The translations under genes were made by a program, and so were the position numbers. The notes below the pieces were generated by a model. The model did no database searches. It saw nothing but the letters and a program-made list of their open reading frames with translations, and had not been told where the DNA came from. Shown piece after piece: positions 33,840 through 47,406 of a stretch of 64,000 nucleotides of DNA. This DNA is from Planctomycetota bacterium (lineage in GTDB: Bacteria > Planctomycetota > Planctomycetia > Gemmatales > Gemmataceae): the NCBI GenBank assembly GCA_016191165.1, contig JACPPF010000045.1, forward strand, positions 1 through 64,000, read 5' to 3'. Positions within the stretch are counted from its first letter, which is position 1. Each line of letters begins with the position of its first letter.

Positions 33840-34250
33840 ATGTCCGACCGTGCATGGGGCGATGATATCAAAGACATCGGCGACAAGATCGCCGCTCTTA
33901 CGGTTTCCAAGGCCGTGGAACTGGGCGATTACCTCGAAGAAGTCCACAAGATCAAGCCGGCCGCGGGTGGTGGTGGCGGCGGCCCGATGATTCAGCAGCA
34001 AGCGCCGGCGCCCGAAAAGGCTGCCGAGCCGACCGAGTTCCGCGTCGTCCTCGAGGGCTTCGACCCGGCCAAGAAGATCAACGTCATCAAGGTCTGTCGC
34101 GAGATCACCGGTCTTGGCCTCAAGGAAGCCAAGGACCTGGTCGAGGGCGCGCCCAAGGCCGTCAAGGAAGGCCTGAGCAAGGAGGATGCCGCCAAGATCG
34201 AAAAGCAGTTGACCGACGGCGGCGCCAAGGCGTCCGTCAAGCCGATGTAA
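33840..34250 (+). CDS. rplL: 50S ribosomal protein L7/L12
   Basis: The 136-residue protein has an N-terminal dimerisation segment ([24 protein letters not shown]), a Gly/Ala hinge with a run of six Gly, and the C-terminal domain [41 protein letters not shown]. It recruits translational GTPases. Gaaagga precedes the ATG. The gap before it contains a half-element of the gccgcttgcggctt repeat family (33727-33750). Confidence 0.97.
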   Translation: MSDRAWGDDIKDIGDKIAALTVSKAVELGDYLEEVHKIKPAAGGGGGGPMIQQQAPAPEKAAEPTEFRVVLEGFDPAKKINVIKVCREITGLGLKEAKDLVEGAPKAVKEGLSKEDAAKIEKQLTDGGAKASVKPM

Positions 34251-34264
34251 GGGACCGCCAATTC

Positions 34265-34300
34265 GTTTAGCGCCCGCGCGACGCCAGGCGAGCGCTAAAC
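34265..34300. repeat. REP-like 36-base hairpin (gtttagcgc ... gcgctaaac)
   Basis: Arms GTTTAGCGC (34265-34273) and GCGCTAAAC (34292-34300). Its reverse complement matches the 36-base element at 51967-52002 at 33 of 36 positions, so they belong to one dispersed family. Confidence 0.82.
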
Positions 34301-34448
34301 GATCAACGGCATGAATCAACCAAACCGGAATGAAGTCGAGGCTGCGGCAGCGAGGCGGATGTTGGGCACAGGAAGTCCCGCCACTCGTCTGCGACCATCA
34401 CGTTGTCGTGCGGTGGGAACAGCGTGAAGCGCATTCATCAATTCCAAG

Positions 34449-34495
34449 AGACCAGAAGCTCCTCCCAATCGAGGTGTGCTTCCAGGGTCTTTTTT
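34449..34495 (+). terminator. Intrinsic terminator/attenuator-like hairpin between rplL and rpoB
   Basis: Stem blocks AGACC/GGTCT (34449-34453 with 34486-34490), GAAGC/GCTTC (34455-34459 with 34478-34482) and CCTC/GAGG (34461-34464 with 34471-34474) nest correctly. Six T follow directly (34490-34495). In E. coli a partial attenuator occupies the same place and lowers rpoBC relative to ribosomal proteins, which suggests the same role here. Confidence 0.7.
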
Positions 34496-34660
34496 CATTC
34501 CAGGTTCGTACGGCGGACCCGGTTGTCGCGCGTGGCAACCCACCCTGATTTTCGCGCCATCTGCCCCGGATGCATCTACCCTGAGCCATACTCTCGTCGC
34601 GCGCGTCTGGCCTGTTCCAGGCGCGCGGGCGTGTTCCCTTTTCTGGGAGGAGCCTGAGTC

Positions 34661-38440
<3,780 letters not shown>

Positions 38441-38513
38441 TTTCATTGCAGAGTTGAGAGTTCAGAGTGCAGAATGTGGGGAAAAATCACGCACCCATTC
38501 TGGAGACTCTGCG

Positions 38514-38888
38514 ATGAAGAACGACAACCTGAAATTGCGAACGAAAGAATTCGCGAAACGAGTCATCAAGCTATGCCGGCAATTGCCCAGGACGGAGGAA
38601 GGGGCTTTGATTCGTCGGCAGGTTTTTCGCTCTGGTACCTCGGTGGGCGCCAATTATCGCGCGGCATGCCGTGCTCGGTCGAAAGCCGATTTCGTCTCCA
38701 AGATGGGTATCGTTCTGGAGGAAGCCGACGAAACACTCTATTGGCTGGAGATTATCGTCGAAACCGAAATTATCAAACAAAAACTGCTTGGACCGCTAAT
38801 GAAGGAAAACAACGAGCTGGTTTCCATCTTCGTCGCGAGCCTGCGGACAGCAAAAGAACAGGATTCGCGAAAAGATGACAATGTGTGA
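38514..38888 (+). CDS. Four-helix-bundle protein (S23/IVP family)
   Basis: The 124-residue protein begins at the ATG near 38514 (MKNDNLKLRTKEFAKRVIKLC). The hallmarks of the family are RRQVFRSGTSVGANYRAACRARSKADFVSKMGIVLEEADETLYWLEI. Relatives are encoded in 23S rRNA intervening sequences and, as Avd-type proteins, in diversity-generating retroelements; many stand alone with unknown function. No reverse transcriptase is nearby. It lies inside the 26-bp inverted repeats between rpoB and rpoC. Confidence 0.9.
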   Translation: MKNDNLKLRTKEFAKRVIKLCRQLPRTEEGALIRRQVFRSGTSVGANYRAACRARSKADFVSKMGIVLEEADETLYWLEIIVETEIIKQKLLGPLMKENNELVSIFVASLRTAKEQDSRKDDNV

Positions 38889-38890
38889 CC

Positions 38891-39055
38891 ATGGAAACGA
38901 AACTAACTATTCGGAATTGCCCCACGGCATTCCGTTTTCAGTGCCCAAGGGATTGGGAAGAGCTTGAGCGAACCATGTCGCCCAAGTTTCGTCACTGTGC
39001 GGCCTGTAATCGGGACGTTCATTTTTGCGGATTTGAGATGGGCCGCACCATATGA
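38891..39055 (+). CDS. Tiny Zn-ribbon protein
   Basis: The 54-residue protein starts at ATG 38891, two bases after the previous stop, so translational coupling is likely. The sequence starts METKLTIRNCPTAFRFQCPR, then WEELERTMSPKFRHCAACNRDVHFCGFE. Cys pairs at both ends of a short beta segment suggest a rubredoxin/zinc-ribbon knuckle. Short proteins with the order FxFxCPxxWxxLExT...RxCxxCxxxVxxC are widespread and uncharacterised. Confidence 0.75.
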   Translation: METKLTIRNCPTAFRFQCPRDWEELERTMSPKFRHCAACNRDVHFCGFEMGRTI

Positions 39056-39117
39056 CACGGTTTGGAAAACTGCACTCTTAACTCTGAACTCTGCATTGTT
39101 TTTGAAGGAGGCTAACC

Positions 39118-42100
39118 ATGAGCGCCGGTGAAGCCAATTATGATCGCATCAATGACTATGGCTCGGTGAGAATCAGCCTCGCCAGCCCGCACGACATCCG
39201 TTCCTGGTCGTTCGGCGAAGTCAAAAAGCCGGAAACGATCAACTACCGCACCTACCGGCCCGAAAAAGACGGCCTGTTCTGCGAGCGCATCTTCGGCCCG
39301 GAAAAGGACTGGGAGTGCTCCTGCGGCAAATACCGCGGCATGAAGTACAAGGGCATGATCTGCGACCGCTGCGGCGTCAAGGTGACGCACTCGCGCGTGC
39401 GCCGCAAGCGCATGGGGCACATCGAACTGGCGGCGCCCGTTGTCCACATCTGGTTCTTCAAGGCCATGCCCAGCCGGCTGGGGACGCTGCTGGAGATGAA
39501 GACCACCAGCCTGGAAAAGATCATCTACTTCCAGGACTACGTCGTCGTCGATCCGGGCGACACCCCCCTGAAGGAAAAACAGCTGCTCACCGAGGACGAG
39601 TTCCGCCGCAGCCGCGATCAGTACGGCGAAGCTTTCAAGGCCGCCATGGGCGCCGAAGCGATGAAGATGCTGCTGGAACGGCTCAACCTCGTCGATCTCT
39701 CGCGCGACCTGCGCGAAAAACTGGCCGCCGAAACCGCCAAGGACAAATCGTCCAAGCAAAAGCTGCGCGACTATGTCAAGCGCTTGAAGGTGGTCGAATC
39801 GCTGCGCGACAGCGGGCTGGGGGGGCCTCCCAACAAACCCGAATGGATGGTCCTCGAGTGCATCCCCGTCATCCCGCCCGACCTGCGCCCACTCGTGCTG
39901 CTCGATTCGGGCAACTTCGCGACCAGCGATCTGAATGACCTTTACCGCCGCATCATCAATCGCAACAATCGGCTCAAAAAGCTGGTCGATCTCAACGCGC
40001 CCGAGGTCATCATTCGCAACGAAAAGCGCATGCTTCAGCAGTCCGTGGACGCCCTGTTTGACAACAACCGCTGCAAGCGGCCTGTCCTGGGTTCGTCGAA
40101 TCGGCCGTTGAAGTCGCTGACCGACATGATCAAGGGCAAACAAGGACGATTCCGCGAGAACCTTCTGGGCAAGCGCGTCGATTACTCGGCCCGCTCGGTG
40201 ATCGTAGTCGGGCCCGAACTCAAGTTGCACCAGACCGGCCTGCCCAAGAAGATCGCGCTCGAATTGTTCCAGCCTTTCATCATTCGCCGTCTGAAGGAGC
40301 TCGGCCACGCCGATACCATCAAGTCGGCCAAGAAAATGCTGGAGCGCAAGGCCGACGAGGTGTGGGACATCCTGGAAGAGGTGATCAAGAACCATCCGGT
40401 GCTGCTCAATCGCGCGCCGACCCTGCATCGCATGGGCATTCAAGCGTTTGAGCCGGTGCTGATCGAGGGCAACGCCATTCGCATTCATCCGCTGGTTTGC
40501 AAGGGCTTCAACGCCGACTTTGACGGCGATCAGATGGCGGTCCACCTGCCGCTCTCGATCGAGGCCCAGGTCGAGGCGACGGTGTTGATGATGGCGACCA
40601 ACAACATCTTCAGCCCGTCCAACGGCCATCCAATCATCACGCCCAGCCAGGACATCGTCATGGGCTGTTATTACCTGACCGCCGATCCGCTGGCGATGTT
40701 CATGTCCCCCGGCGGCGTCATCGACGAGCGCGTCAAGGACTATCGCAAGAACCTGCCCGCCAACCTCAAGGGGGAGAACATGAAGTTCTCCAGCCCGGCC
40801 GAGGTCTTCCTGGCGTTCGCCCTCAAGAAGCTTGGCATTCACGCGCGCATCAAGGTGCGTTTGCCGATCGAAAAGAAGGTCGTCAGCGAGGTTGCCGTCG
40901 ATAAGGACAAAACCAGGGTCGAGGAGACCGCGCGCGATCCCAAGAACCTGCTGGTGTCAACAACGGTCGGCCGCGTGATTTTCAACGACATCCTGAAACC
41001 GCTCATGCCCTTCTACGATCTCGCTCTTTCGGGCAAACACCTGAGCCGCATCATCGCGGATTGTTATCAGTTGCTCGGCCGGCGCGAGACGATCGAGCTT
41101 TTGGATCGTATGAAGGAAACCGGCTTCCGCGAATCGACCCGCAGCGGGCTGTCGTTTTCGACCGACGACCTCAAGACGCCGCTCAGCAAGGAACAGTTCA
41201 TCAAGGATACCGAGAAGGAAGTCGACAAGGTGCAGAAGCAATACTCCAAGGGCTTCATCACGGGCCCGGAGCGCTATAACCGCATCATCGACCTCTGGAC
41301 CGACGCGCGCGACAACATCACCAAACAAATGATGCAAGAACTCAAGCACGATGTCCGCGGCGGCATCCCTTACCTGAACCCGATTTTCCTGATGGCCCAC
41401 TCCGGCGCCCGCGGCGGCGTCGAACAGATTCGCCAGCTCGCCGGCATGCGCGGTCTGATGGCCAAGCCCTCAGGCCAAATCATCGAGACGCCGATCAAGG
41501 CCAACTTCCGTGAAGGCCTCAGCGTGCTCGAATACTTCAGCTCCACCCACGGCGCCCGCAAGGGATTGGCCGATACCGCCCTCAAGACGGCGGACTCCGG
41601 CTACCTCACGCGCAAGCTCGCGGACGTGGCGCAGAATGTCGTCGTCACCATGAACGACTGTGGCTCCACGCAGGGCATCACCAAGCGCGCCATCTACAAG
41701 GGCGAGGAAATCGAGCGCTCCTTGAGCGAAACCATTCGGGGCCGCGTCAGTCGCCACGCCATCACCACCCGCGTCGATGACGACGAGGTCACCGTCGTCG
41801 GCGAAAACGAAATGATCAACTGGGAACAGGCGCGCCACATCGAAAAGCTCGGCATCGACAACGTCGTCGTCCGTAGCCCCATGACCTGCGAAGCGACCCT
41901 GGGCATCTGCCGGCTTTGCTACGGCATGGACCTGGCGACCGGCACGCTCGTCGAGGAAGGCATGGCCGTCGGCATCATTGCCGCGCAGTCAATCGGCGAA
42001 CCCGGCACGCAGTTGACGATGCGCACCTTCCACATCGGCGGCGTCGGCAACCGCGAGATCGAAGAAAAGGAACGCAAATCCAAGCGTGGCGGCGTCGTCA

Positions 42101-43512
42101 AGCTGATCCGCGTCACCGCCGTCGAGGACGACAAGGGCCAAACCATTGCCTTGACCCGCAACGGCCAGCTGCAAATCCACGGCGCCAAGGGCATCATGGA
42201 AGAGTTTTCCATCCCCAACGGCGCCTACCTGTTCGTCAAGGAAGGCCAAACCATCCATGCCGGAACTCGGTTGTGCGAATGGGACCCCCACGTCACGCCA
42301 ATTTTGGCCGAGCGCGGCGGCCGCATCCGCTTCGAGGACATCGAAGAAGGCGAAACGCTGCGCAAGGAACGCGACGCCTCGGGCGCCGAGCGCTGGGTCA
42401 TCATGGAACATAAAGGCGACTTGCACCCGCAAATCATCATCGAGGACGAAAAAGGCCAGGGCCTGGAGGTCCACTACATTCCAGAAAAAGCCCACCTGGA
42501 GGTTCGCGCCGGCAATGCCGTCACCGCCGGCAGCGTCCTGGCCAAGACGCCCCGCGAAGTCGCCGGCACGCAAGACATCACCGGCGGTCTGCCGCGCGTC
42601 ACCGAAATCTTCGAGGCGCGCAAGCCGCGCGATCCCGCCGTCATGGCCGAGATTTCCGGGCGTGTTCGGCTCGGCGAAACCAAGAAGGGTAAACGCGAGA
42701 TCATAGTCGAATCGATGGACGACAGCGGCAAGCCGATCGGGCACGAAATCCCGCACGCCGTCCCGCGTGGTAAGCCGCTGCGTGTCCACACGAACGATTA
42801 CGTCAAGGCGGGCGACCCGCTCGTCGATGGCCCGCTCGTCCCGCACGATATCCTGCGCATCAGCGGTCTGGAGGCGGTGCAAAACTATTTGGTGCGCGAG
42901 GTGCAAAGCGTCTACCGCAGCCAGCGCGTCGATATCGACGACAAGCACATCGAGATCACCATCTCGCAGATGCTGCGCAAGGTCAAGGTCGAGACGATGG
43001 GCGACACCGGCCTGCTGCCCGGGTCGGTCATCGACCGGTTCGCGTTCCGCGAGGTCAACAATCGGCTCAAGGATTGCGTGAAGATCAAGAATCCGGGCGA
43101 CTCGAAGTTCGAGCCGGGCAAGATCATTTCCAAGGACGCCTACGAAGAAATTCGTAACGCCCTGGAGGCGGACGACAAGACGCCCCCCACCCACGAGAAG
43201 GCCGTGCCGGCGACGTGCAGCACCCAGCTTCTGGGCATCACGAAGGCGGCGGTGCAGTCCGATAGCTTCATCTCGGCGGCCAGCTTCCAGGAAACGACCA
43301 AGGTGCTGACCGAGGCGGCGCTCTCGGGCAAGGTCGATTACCTCGTGGGCCTGAAGGAGAACGTCATCCTCGGGCATCTGATTCCGGCCGGCACCGGTTT
43401 TCAGACGCATCAGGAGGCGGAGGTGCGGATTTATCCCAAGGCCCTCGAAAGCCTCGCCGCCGCTCACGCCAGCGAGGCCGCCAAGGCGCCGGAACTGTCA
43501 ACCAAGGAATAG
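39118..43512 (+). CDS. rpoC: RNA polymerase beta' subunit
   Basis: The 1464-residue protein starts at ATG 39118 behind gaaggagg. The N-terminal zinc finger has Cys 67, 69, 82 and 85. The active-site loop NADFDGDQ lies near residue 464. The trigger loop region is [19 protein letters not shown]. The second zinc site uses CGSTQ and [11 protein letters not shown]. The C-terminal [12 protein letters not shown] and SWQETT-like [14 protein letters not shown] are conserved. Length is typical for the phylum. Confidence 0.98.
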   Translation: MSAGEANYDRINDYGSVRISLASPHDIRSWSFGEVKKPETINYRTYRPEKDGLFCERIFGPEKDWECSCGKYRGMKYKGMICDRCGVKVTHSRVRRKRMGHIELAAPVVHIWFFKAMPSRLGTLLEMKTTSLEKIIYFQDYVVVDPGDTPLKEKQLLTEDEFRRSRDQYGEAFKAAMGAEAMKMLLERLNLVDLSRDLREKLAAETAKDKSSKQKLRDYVKRLKVVESLRDSGLGGPPNKPEWMVLECIPVIPPDLRPLVLLDSGNFATSDLNDLYRRIINRNNRLKKLVDLNAPEVIIRNEKRMLQQSVDALFDNNRCKRPVLGSSNRPLKSLTDMIKGKQGRFRENLLGKRVDYSARSVIVVGPELKLHQTGLPKKIALELFQPFIIRRLKELGHADTIKSAKKMLERKADEVWDILEEVIKNHPVLLNRAPTLHRMGIQAFEPVLIEGNAIRIHPLVCKGFNADFDGDQMAVHLPLSIEAQVEATVLMMATNNIFSPSNGHPIITPSQDIVMGCYYLTADPLAMFMSPGGVIDERVKDYRKNLPANLKGENMKFSSPAEVFLAFALKKLGIHARIKVRLPIEKKVVSEVAVDKDKTRVEETARDPKNLLVSTTVGRVIFNDILKPLMPFYDLALSGKHLSRIIADCYQLLGRRETIELLDRMKETGFRESTRSGLSFSTDDLKTPLSKEQFIKDTEKEVDKVQKQYSKGFITGPERYNRIIDLWTDARDNITKQMMQELKHDVRGGIPYLNPIFLMAHSGARGGVEQIRQLAGMRGLMAKPSGQIIETPIKANFREGLSVLEYFSSTHGARKGLADTALKTADSGYLTRKLADVAQNVVVTMNDCGSTQGITKRAIYKGEEIERSLSETIRGRVSRHAITTRVDDDEVTVVGENEMINWEQARHIEKLGIDNVVVRSPMTCEATLGICRLCYGMDLATGTLVEEGMAVGIIAAQSIGEPGTQLTMRTFHIGGVGNREIEEKERKSKRGGVVKLIRVTAVEDDKGQTIALTRNGQLQIHGAKGIMEEFSIPNGAYLFVKEGQTIHAGTRLCEWDPHVTPILAERGGRIRFEDIEEGETLRKERDASGAERWVIMEHKGDLHPQIIIEDEKGQGLEVHYIPEKAHLEVRAGNAVTAGSVLAKTPREVAGTQDITGGLPRVTEIFEARKPRDPAVMAEISGRVRLGETKKGKREIIVESMDDSGKPIGHEIPHAVPRGKPLRVHTNDYVKAGDPLVDGPLVPHDILRISGLEAVQNYLVREVQSVYRSQRVDIDDKHIEITISQMLRKVKVETMGDTGLLPGSVIDRFAFREVNNRLKDCVKIKNPGDSKFEPGKIISKDAYEEIRNALEADDKTPPTHEKAVPATCSTQLLGITKAAVQSDSFISAASFQETTKVLTEAALSGKVDYLVGLKENVILGHLIPAGTGFQTHQEAEVRIYPKALESLAAAHASEAAKAPELSTKE

Positions 43513-43541
43513 GCGCAGTACCATTTGTCGAAGAGCCTTTT

Positions 43542-43612
43542 GACCAGCCCCCAGCGCAAGCTGGGGGGGTGGGAGGCTGCCCTAATCCCCCGCGCTTGCG
43601 CTTGAGGCTGGT
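43542..43612. repeat. Dispersed repeat, copy 2, downstream of rpoC
   Basis: Same block order as 377-448: gaccagcccccagcgcaagc, then tgggggggtgggaggctgcc and a closing ggctggta. The CCCCCAGC-GCAA-GCTGGGGG hairpin could help terminate the rpoC transcript, though no T run follows. Confidence 0.75.
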
Positions 43613-43695
43613 AGTTCTTTGCCTGGCGATGCCGACGAATGCTTTTGCGAAGCGTCGCCCACCGTTCGGGAAGGCCAATATTTCCCGTTTCCCTA

Positions 43696-43724
43696 TTGAC
43701 CCTTGGTGAAAACGGGAATAACGT
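43696..43724 (+). promoter_or_regulatory. Candidate rpsL promoter TTGACC-N17-TAACGT
   Basis: TTGACC (43696-43701) and TAACGT (43719-43724) with 17-base spacing lie 60 bases before rpsL. It would start a separate str-operon transcript. Confidence 0.42.
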
Positions 43725-43783
43725 ATCCGTTTGCCGAATTTGAATGGCCCGCTGCGAAGGCATCGGGCGGTACGGAGTCAGGA

Positions 43784-44158
43784 ATGCCGACGATCAACCA
43801 GCTGGTGAAAAAGGCCCGCATCCCGCAAACCAGGAAGCCGCGTCACCCGGCCATGACGGGTTGCCCGCAAAGGCGCGGCGTCTGCCTGCAAGTCAAGATC
43901 ATGACGCCCAAGAAGCCGAACTCCGCGCTTCGCAAGGTGGCGCGCGTCCGACTGTCGAATGGAATCGAGGTCACCGCGTACATCCCGGGCGAAGGGCATA
44001 ATTTGCAGGAGCACTCGATCGTGCTCGTGCGTGGCGGCCGTGTGCGCGATCTGCCCGGCGTGCGTTATCACATCATCCGCGGCGTCCTCGATTCGCAGGG
44101 CGTTGCCGATCGGAAGCAAGCGCGGTCCAAATACGGCGCCAAGAAGGAGGGCGGTTGA
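43784..44158 (+). CDS. rpsL: 30S ribosomal protein S12
   Basis: The 124-residue protein: [75 protein letters not shown]. The PKKPNSA loop with its Lys, and the GVRYHIIRG site, are wild-type at the positions where streptomycin resistance arises. It ensures decoding accuracy. Confidence 0.98.
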   Translation: MPTINQLVKKARIPQTRKPRHPAMTGCPQRRGVCLQVKIMTPKKPNSALRKVARVRLSNGIEVTAYIPGEGHNLQEHSIVLVRGGRVRDLPGVRYHIIRGVLDSQGVADRKQARSKYGAKKEGG

Positions 44159-44292
44159 GCGCGGGCGGTTCCTCTCCGTCGCTGTTGGGTTGGAAGTGGG
44201 TTCGCTCTTCTTCGCCGAAGGCGAACAGTCCGATATCCTTCACCTTCGAGGACGAAAGCTGCATGTTAAGTCTCCTGCTTTGCCTGAAGTTC

Positions 44293-44496
44293 ATGTGTAC
44301 CGGTTGTGGCAGCGCCATCGACACGGCTCTTCAATGCGAGAGCCCCGAGACGCAGGATCAACAAGGAGCGACTACCAAAATTCACTGCCCTTTCTGCAAG
44401 GCGAAGAATCAGGTGGTTTTTACCACGGACGGGGCCATTCACGCCGTGACCCGGGCGCGAACCTATGAACGGATTCCAGAGCCGAGTGTCAATTAG
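44293..44496 (+). CDS. Small two-CXXC zinc-ribbon protein
   Basis: The 67-residue frame starts at ATG 44293 (alternative ATG 44273 adds LSLLLCLKF). MCTGCGSAIDTAL and IHCPFCKAKNQVVF give two CxxC pairs about 30 residues apart, the zinc-ribbon pattern. It lies on the operon strand between rpsL and rpsG, where no gene is usual. There is no strong ribosome site for either start. It may be a real small gene; the function is unknown. Confidence 0.55.
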   Translation: MCTGCGSAIDTALQCESPETQDQQGATTKIHCPFCKAKNQVVFTTDGAIHAVTRARTYERIPEPSVN

Positions 44497-44507
44497 CAAT
44501 CGCGTGG

Positions 44508-44577
44508 GACGAGCGCGGCGATCCCCACCAGCGATGTTTTCCGCCAAACCGGTGGGTTTTGCCGCGCTCGACCCACC
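44508..44577. repeat. Inverted repeat before rpsG
   Basis: TGGGACGAGCGCGGCG near 44510 faces GCCGCGCTCGACCCA near 44562. It lies in the rpsG leader, so a regulatory mRNA hairpin (for example S7 feedback) is possible, or it is a dispersed element. Confidence 0.6.
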
Positions 44578-44601
44578 CTACCAAAGATCAGAAAAAAAGA
44601 C

Positions 44602-45072
44602 ATGGGACGCAAGACCGCTAGTGCCACCACGCTGAAGCCCGATCCGGTCTACGGGTCGAAGTTGGCTTCCAAGTTCATCAACTGCCTGATGTGGCAAGGC
44701 AAAAAGGCGACCGCGCAGCGCATCTTCTACGGCGCGATGGCCCAGATCAAGAAGCGCCTGCCGGACGTCAGCCCGATTGACGTCTTCACCCAGGCAGTCG
44801 AAAATGTCAAGCCGCCGATCGAAGTCCGCTCCAAACGCGTCGGCGGGGCCACCTACCAGGTTCCCATGCAGGTGAATCGCACGCGCCAGCAGAGCCTGTC
44901 GATTCGCTGGATCCTCGCCGCCTCGCGCGGCAAGAAGGGCAGGCCGATGTTCCTGCGCCTTGCCGACGAGCTCCTCGCCGCCTACCGCCGCGAAGGCGAA
45001 GCCATGACCAAACGCGAGAACACCATCAAGATGGCCGACTCCAACAAGGCGTTTGCTCACTTTGCCTGGTAG
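44602..45072 (+). CDS. rpsG: 30S ribosomal protein S7
   Basis: The 156-residue protein: [33 protein letters not shown], the central [23 protein letters not shown], and [15 protein letters not shown]. It nucleates the 30S head and often represses its own operon. The window order rpsL-rpsG-fusA is the standard str operon, but tuf is located elsewhere. Confidence 0.97.
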   Translation: MGRKTASATTLKPDPVYGSKLASKFINCLMWQGKKATAQRIFYGAMAQIKKRLPDVSPIDVFTQAVENVKPPIEVRSKRVGGATYQVPMQVNRTRQQSLSIRWILAASRGKKGRPMFLRLADELLAAYRREGEAMTKRENTIKMADSNKAFAHFAW

Positions 45073-45074
45073 CG

Positions 45075-45195
45075 AACCAAGTCAAAAGTAAAAAGGAAAA
45101 AGGAAAAGGGATGCGGGCATTGGCCCTGCCTTTTTCCTTTTTCTTTTGGTATCCTACTTTTGCCTTTTTACGTTTGCCTTTTTACTTTCGAGTTC
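45075..45195. repeat. AT-rich purine/pyrimidine inverted repeat before fusA
   Basis: Aaaaggaaaaaggaaaaggg near 45090 faces ccctgcctttttcctttttc near 45125; ctacttttgcctttttac follows. The arms form a long A/G-C/T hairpin in the fusA leader. It is far lower in GC than its surroundings and may be a dispersed element. Confidence 0.7.
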
Positions 45196-45197
45196 TC

Positions 45198-47315
45198 ATG
45201 GCTACCTTCGACCTAACCAAGATCCGCAACCTCGGCATCATCGCCCATATCGATGCCGGCAAGACCACGACCACGGATCATGTGCTCTTCTATTCCGGCG
45301 CCAAGCACAAGCTCGGCACCGTTGACTCCGGCACGACCGAAACCGATTATGACCCTGAAGAGCAAGAGCGCGGCATCACGATCTACAGCGCCTGCATCCC
45401 GTTCAAATGGCGCGACTGCACGATCAACCTGATCGATACGCCCGGACACGTCGATTTCACCGCCGAGGTCGAGCGCAGCTTGCGTGTGCTCGACGGCGCG
45501 GTCGTGGTATTCGACGCCCAAAAAGGCGTCGAGGCCCAGTCCGAGACGGTCTGGCGGCAGGCGGACAAGTACAGCGTGCCGCGCCTCGCCTTCATCAACA
45601 AGATGGACGTCGTCGGCGCCAATTTCGAGAATGCCGTTCACGAAATCAAGGACCGGCTCGAAGGGACGCCCGCCCCGCTCATCATCCCGTTCGGCAGCGG
45701 GTCGTCCAAGGATAGCCAGACTCCCTTTGCCGGCATTGTCGATCTTCTGGAGGGCAAGGCGTACTTCTTCGATCCGCAGACCGAGGGAAAAAAGTTTCAT
45801 TCGGCCCCGATCCCCGAAGAAATGCACGACCGGGTCCAGCACTGGCGCGAATACCTCTTCGAGGTGCTAACGCAGTTCGACGACAAGGACCGCATCACCA
45901 CGCTCTACCTCGAAGGGAAAGAAATCCCGCTCGACATCTTGCGACAAGTCATTCGCGAACAAACCCTGGCCAGGCAGATCCAGCCGGTTCTTTGCGGCTC
46001 GGGCCGCGAGCACGTGGGCATTCAGCCGCTCATGGATGCGGTATGTCATTATCTGCCCTGCCCGCTCGATCGCCCGCCGGTCAGGGGCGTGCATCCCAAG
46101 AAGAAGGACAAGGAGGAGCAGCGCAAACCCGATCCGAAGGAACCCCTCGCCGCGCTCGTGTTCAAGATCGTGGCCGATTCGCATGGTGATTTGTATTTCC
46201 TGCGCATCTACTCCGGGACGCTCAAGGCCAACAGCCGGGTGCTCAATCCCGACTGCCGGCTCTTCAATCCCCCGAAGGAAGTGAAGGAGTTCGCGAGCAA
46301 GATTTACCACATTCATGCCGATCCAAAAAACCGCGAGGACATGCCGCTCGCCCATGCGGGCGACATCGTCGGCATCATCGGCCCCAAGGATTCCATCACG
46401 GGCGACACGCTGTGCGACCCGCAGCACCCGATCGTGCTCGAGCAGATCCAGTTTGCCGAGGCCGTCGTCAGCATGTCGATTGAACCCGAATCCTCCGGCG
46501 ACAAGGACAAGCTGACCGAGAAGCTCGACTGGCTCAAGCGCGAGGACCCCACATTCACCTGGCGCATCGACGCGGACACCGGTCAAATGTTGATGAGCGG
46601 CATGGGCATCCTGCATCTGGAAGTCAAACGGCATCGACTCGAACGCGATTTCCGCCTGAAAGTGCGCGTGTCAAAGCCGCGCGTCAGCTACCGCGAGACC
46701 CTACGAAAAGCGGTGAAGATTCAGGGTGAGTGCGTCAAGCAGGCGGGGACGACGGGGTTGTTCGCCAAGGTGACGGTCGAATTCGAGCCGATTGGCGTCG
46801 AGAAGGGCATCGAGGTGATCAACGCGATCCCGCCCGAAGCCCTGCCGGGGGAATTCTCGCTGGCCGCCGAGCAGGGCATCCGGTTTGCGTTACAATCGGG
46901 GGAGCTGGGCTATCCGGTGATCGGCGTCAAGGCGACGATGCGCGCCGCTCAATTGCACGAGGTCGATTCCAACGACATCGCCTTCCAGGCCGCGGGCGCC
47001 GATGCCGTCAACCGCGCCTTGAAGGGGAACATGACGCTGCTCGAACCGGTTATGAATACCGAGGTCATGATCCCCGAGGATTACCTGGGCCCCGTCACCG
47101 CCGACCTGAACGCGCGCCGTGCGGAGATTCGCGAGGTTCTGACGCGGGGGAAGCTGCGCGTGATCGAGGCGCTCGTGCCGCTCGCCAAGATGTTCGATTA
47201 CTCCGACAAGGTCCGCAGCTTGACGCAAGGCCGCGCCAGCTGGACCATGGCCCCCAGCGCCTATGCCCCCGTCGATGCGGAAACTCGTCGCCAGATGGAA
47301 AGCGGCGAATGGTGA
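45198..47315 (+). CDS. fusA: Elongation factor G
   Basis: The 705-residue protein starts at ATG 45198 (MATFDLTKIRNLGII). G1 is AHIDAGKTTTT, G2 is ERGITI, G3 is DTPGHVDF and G4 is NKMD. Domains II-V follow, with GMGILHLEVKRHRLERDF and, near the C-terminus, EVLTRGKLRVIEALVPLAKMFDYSDKVRSLTQGRASWTM. It drives ribosomal translocation. The FYSGAKHKLGTVDSGTTETDYDPEEQERGITIYSA region differs from E. coli EF-G and resembles the EF-G type common in planctomycetes. Confidence 0.97.
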   Translation: MATFDLTKIRNLGIIAHIDAGKTTTTDHVLFYSGAKHKLGTVDSGTTETDYDPEEQERGITIYSACIPFKWRDCTINLIDTPGHVDFTAEVERSLRVLDGAVVVFDAQKGVEAQSETVWRQADKYSVPRLAFINKMDVVGANFENAVHEIKDRLEGTPAPLIIPFGSGSSKDSQTPFAGIVDLLEGKAYFFDPQTEGKKFHSAPIPEEMHDRVQHWREYLFEVLTQFDDKDRITTLYLEGKEIPLDILRQVIREQTLARQIQPVLCGSGREHVGIQPLMDAVCHYLPCPLDRPPVRGVHPKKKDKEEQRKPDPKEPLAALVFKIVADSHGDLYFLRIYSGTLKANSRVLNPDCRLFNPPKEVKEFASKIYHIHADPKNREDMPLAHAGDIVGIIGPKDSITGDTLCDPQHPIVLEQIQFAEAVVSMSIEPESSGDKDKLTEKLDWLKREDPTFTWRIDADTGQMLMSGMGILHLEVKRHRLERDFRLKVRVSKPRVSYRETLRKAVKIQGECVKQAGTTGLFAKVTVEFEPIGVEKGIEVINAIPPEALPGEFSLAAEQGIRFALQSGELGYPVIGVKATMRAAQLHEVDSNDIAFQAAGADAVNRALKGNMTLLEPVMNTEVMIPEDYLGPVTADLNARRAEIREVLTRGKLRVIEALVPLAKMFDYSDKVRSLTQGRASWTMAPSAYAPVDAETRRQMESGEW

Positions 47316-47406
47316 GCCGGGCGCGGTGCATTCTCCAAACAACCCCTTGCCAGAGGGCATTTTTTCTGCGATAGTGGCGTCCTCTCGTTTTTTGGAGAGA
47401 ACGCGT

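Larger units (their letters stand above)
34251..34660. other. rplL-rpoB intergenic region (410 bases)
   Basis: No coding frame is convincing. It holds the repeat hairpin at 34265-34300 and a terminator/attenuator-like hairpin at 34449-34495. Confidence 0.65.
38447..39095. mobile_element. Inverted-repeat-bounded island between rpoB and rpoC
   Basis: Left end 38447-38472 and right end 39070-39095 are 26-base inverted repeats matching at 24 positions (tgcagagttgagagttcaga / tgcactcttaactctgaact). Inside are a four-helix-bundle gene (38514) and a tiny Zn-ribbon gene (38891). Both are read in the operon direction, so polymerase read-through is preserved. No transposase is present, so mobility, if any, would be in trans. 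The repeats could instead be RNA hairpins. Confidence 0.6.

Noticed and set aside
38447..39095. Diversity-generating retroelement, because the four-helix-bundle protein resembles Avd
   Set aside because: No reverse transcriptase or template/variable repeat pair is seen near it.
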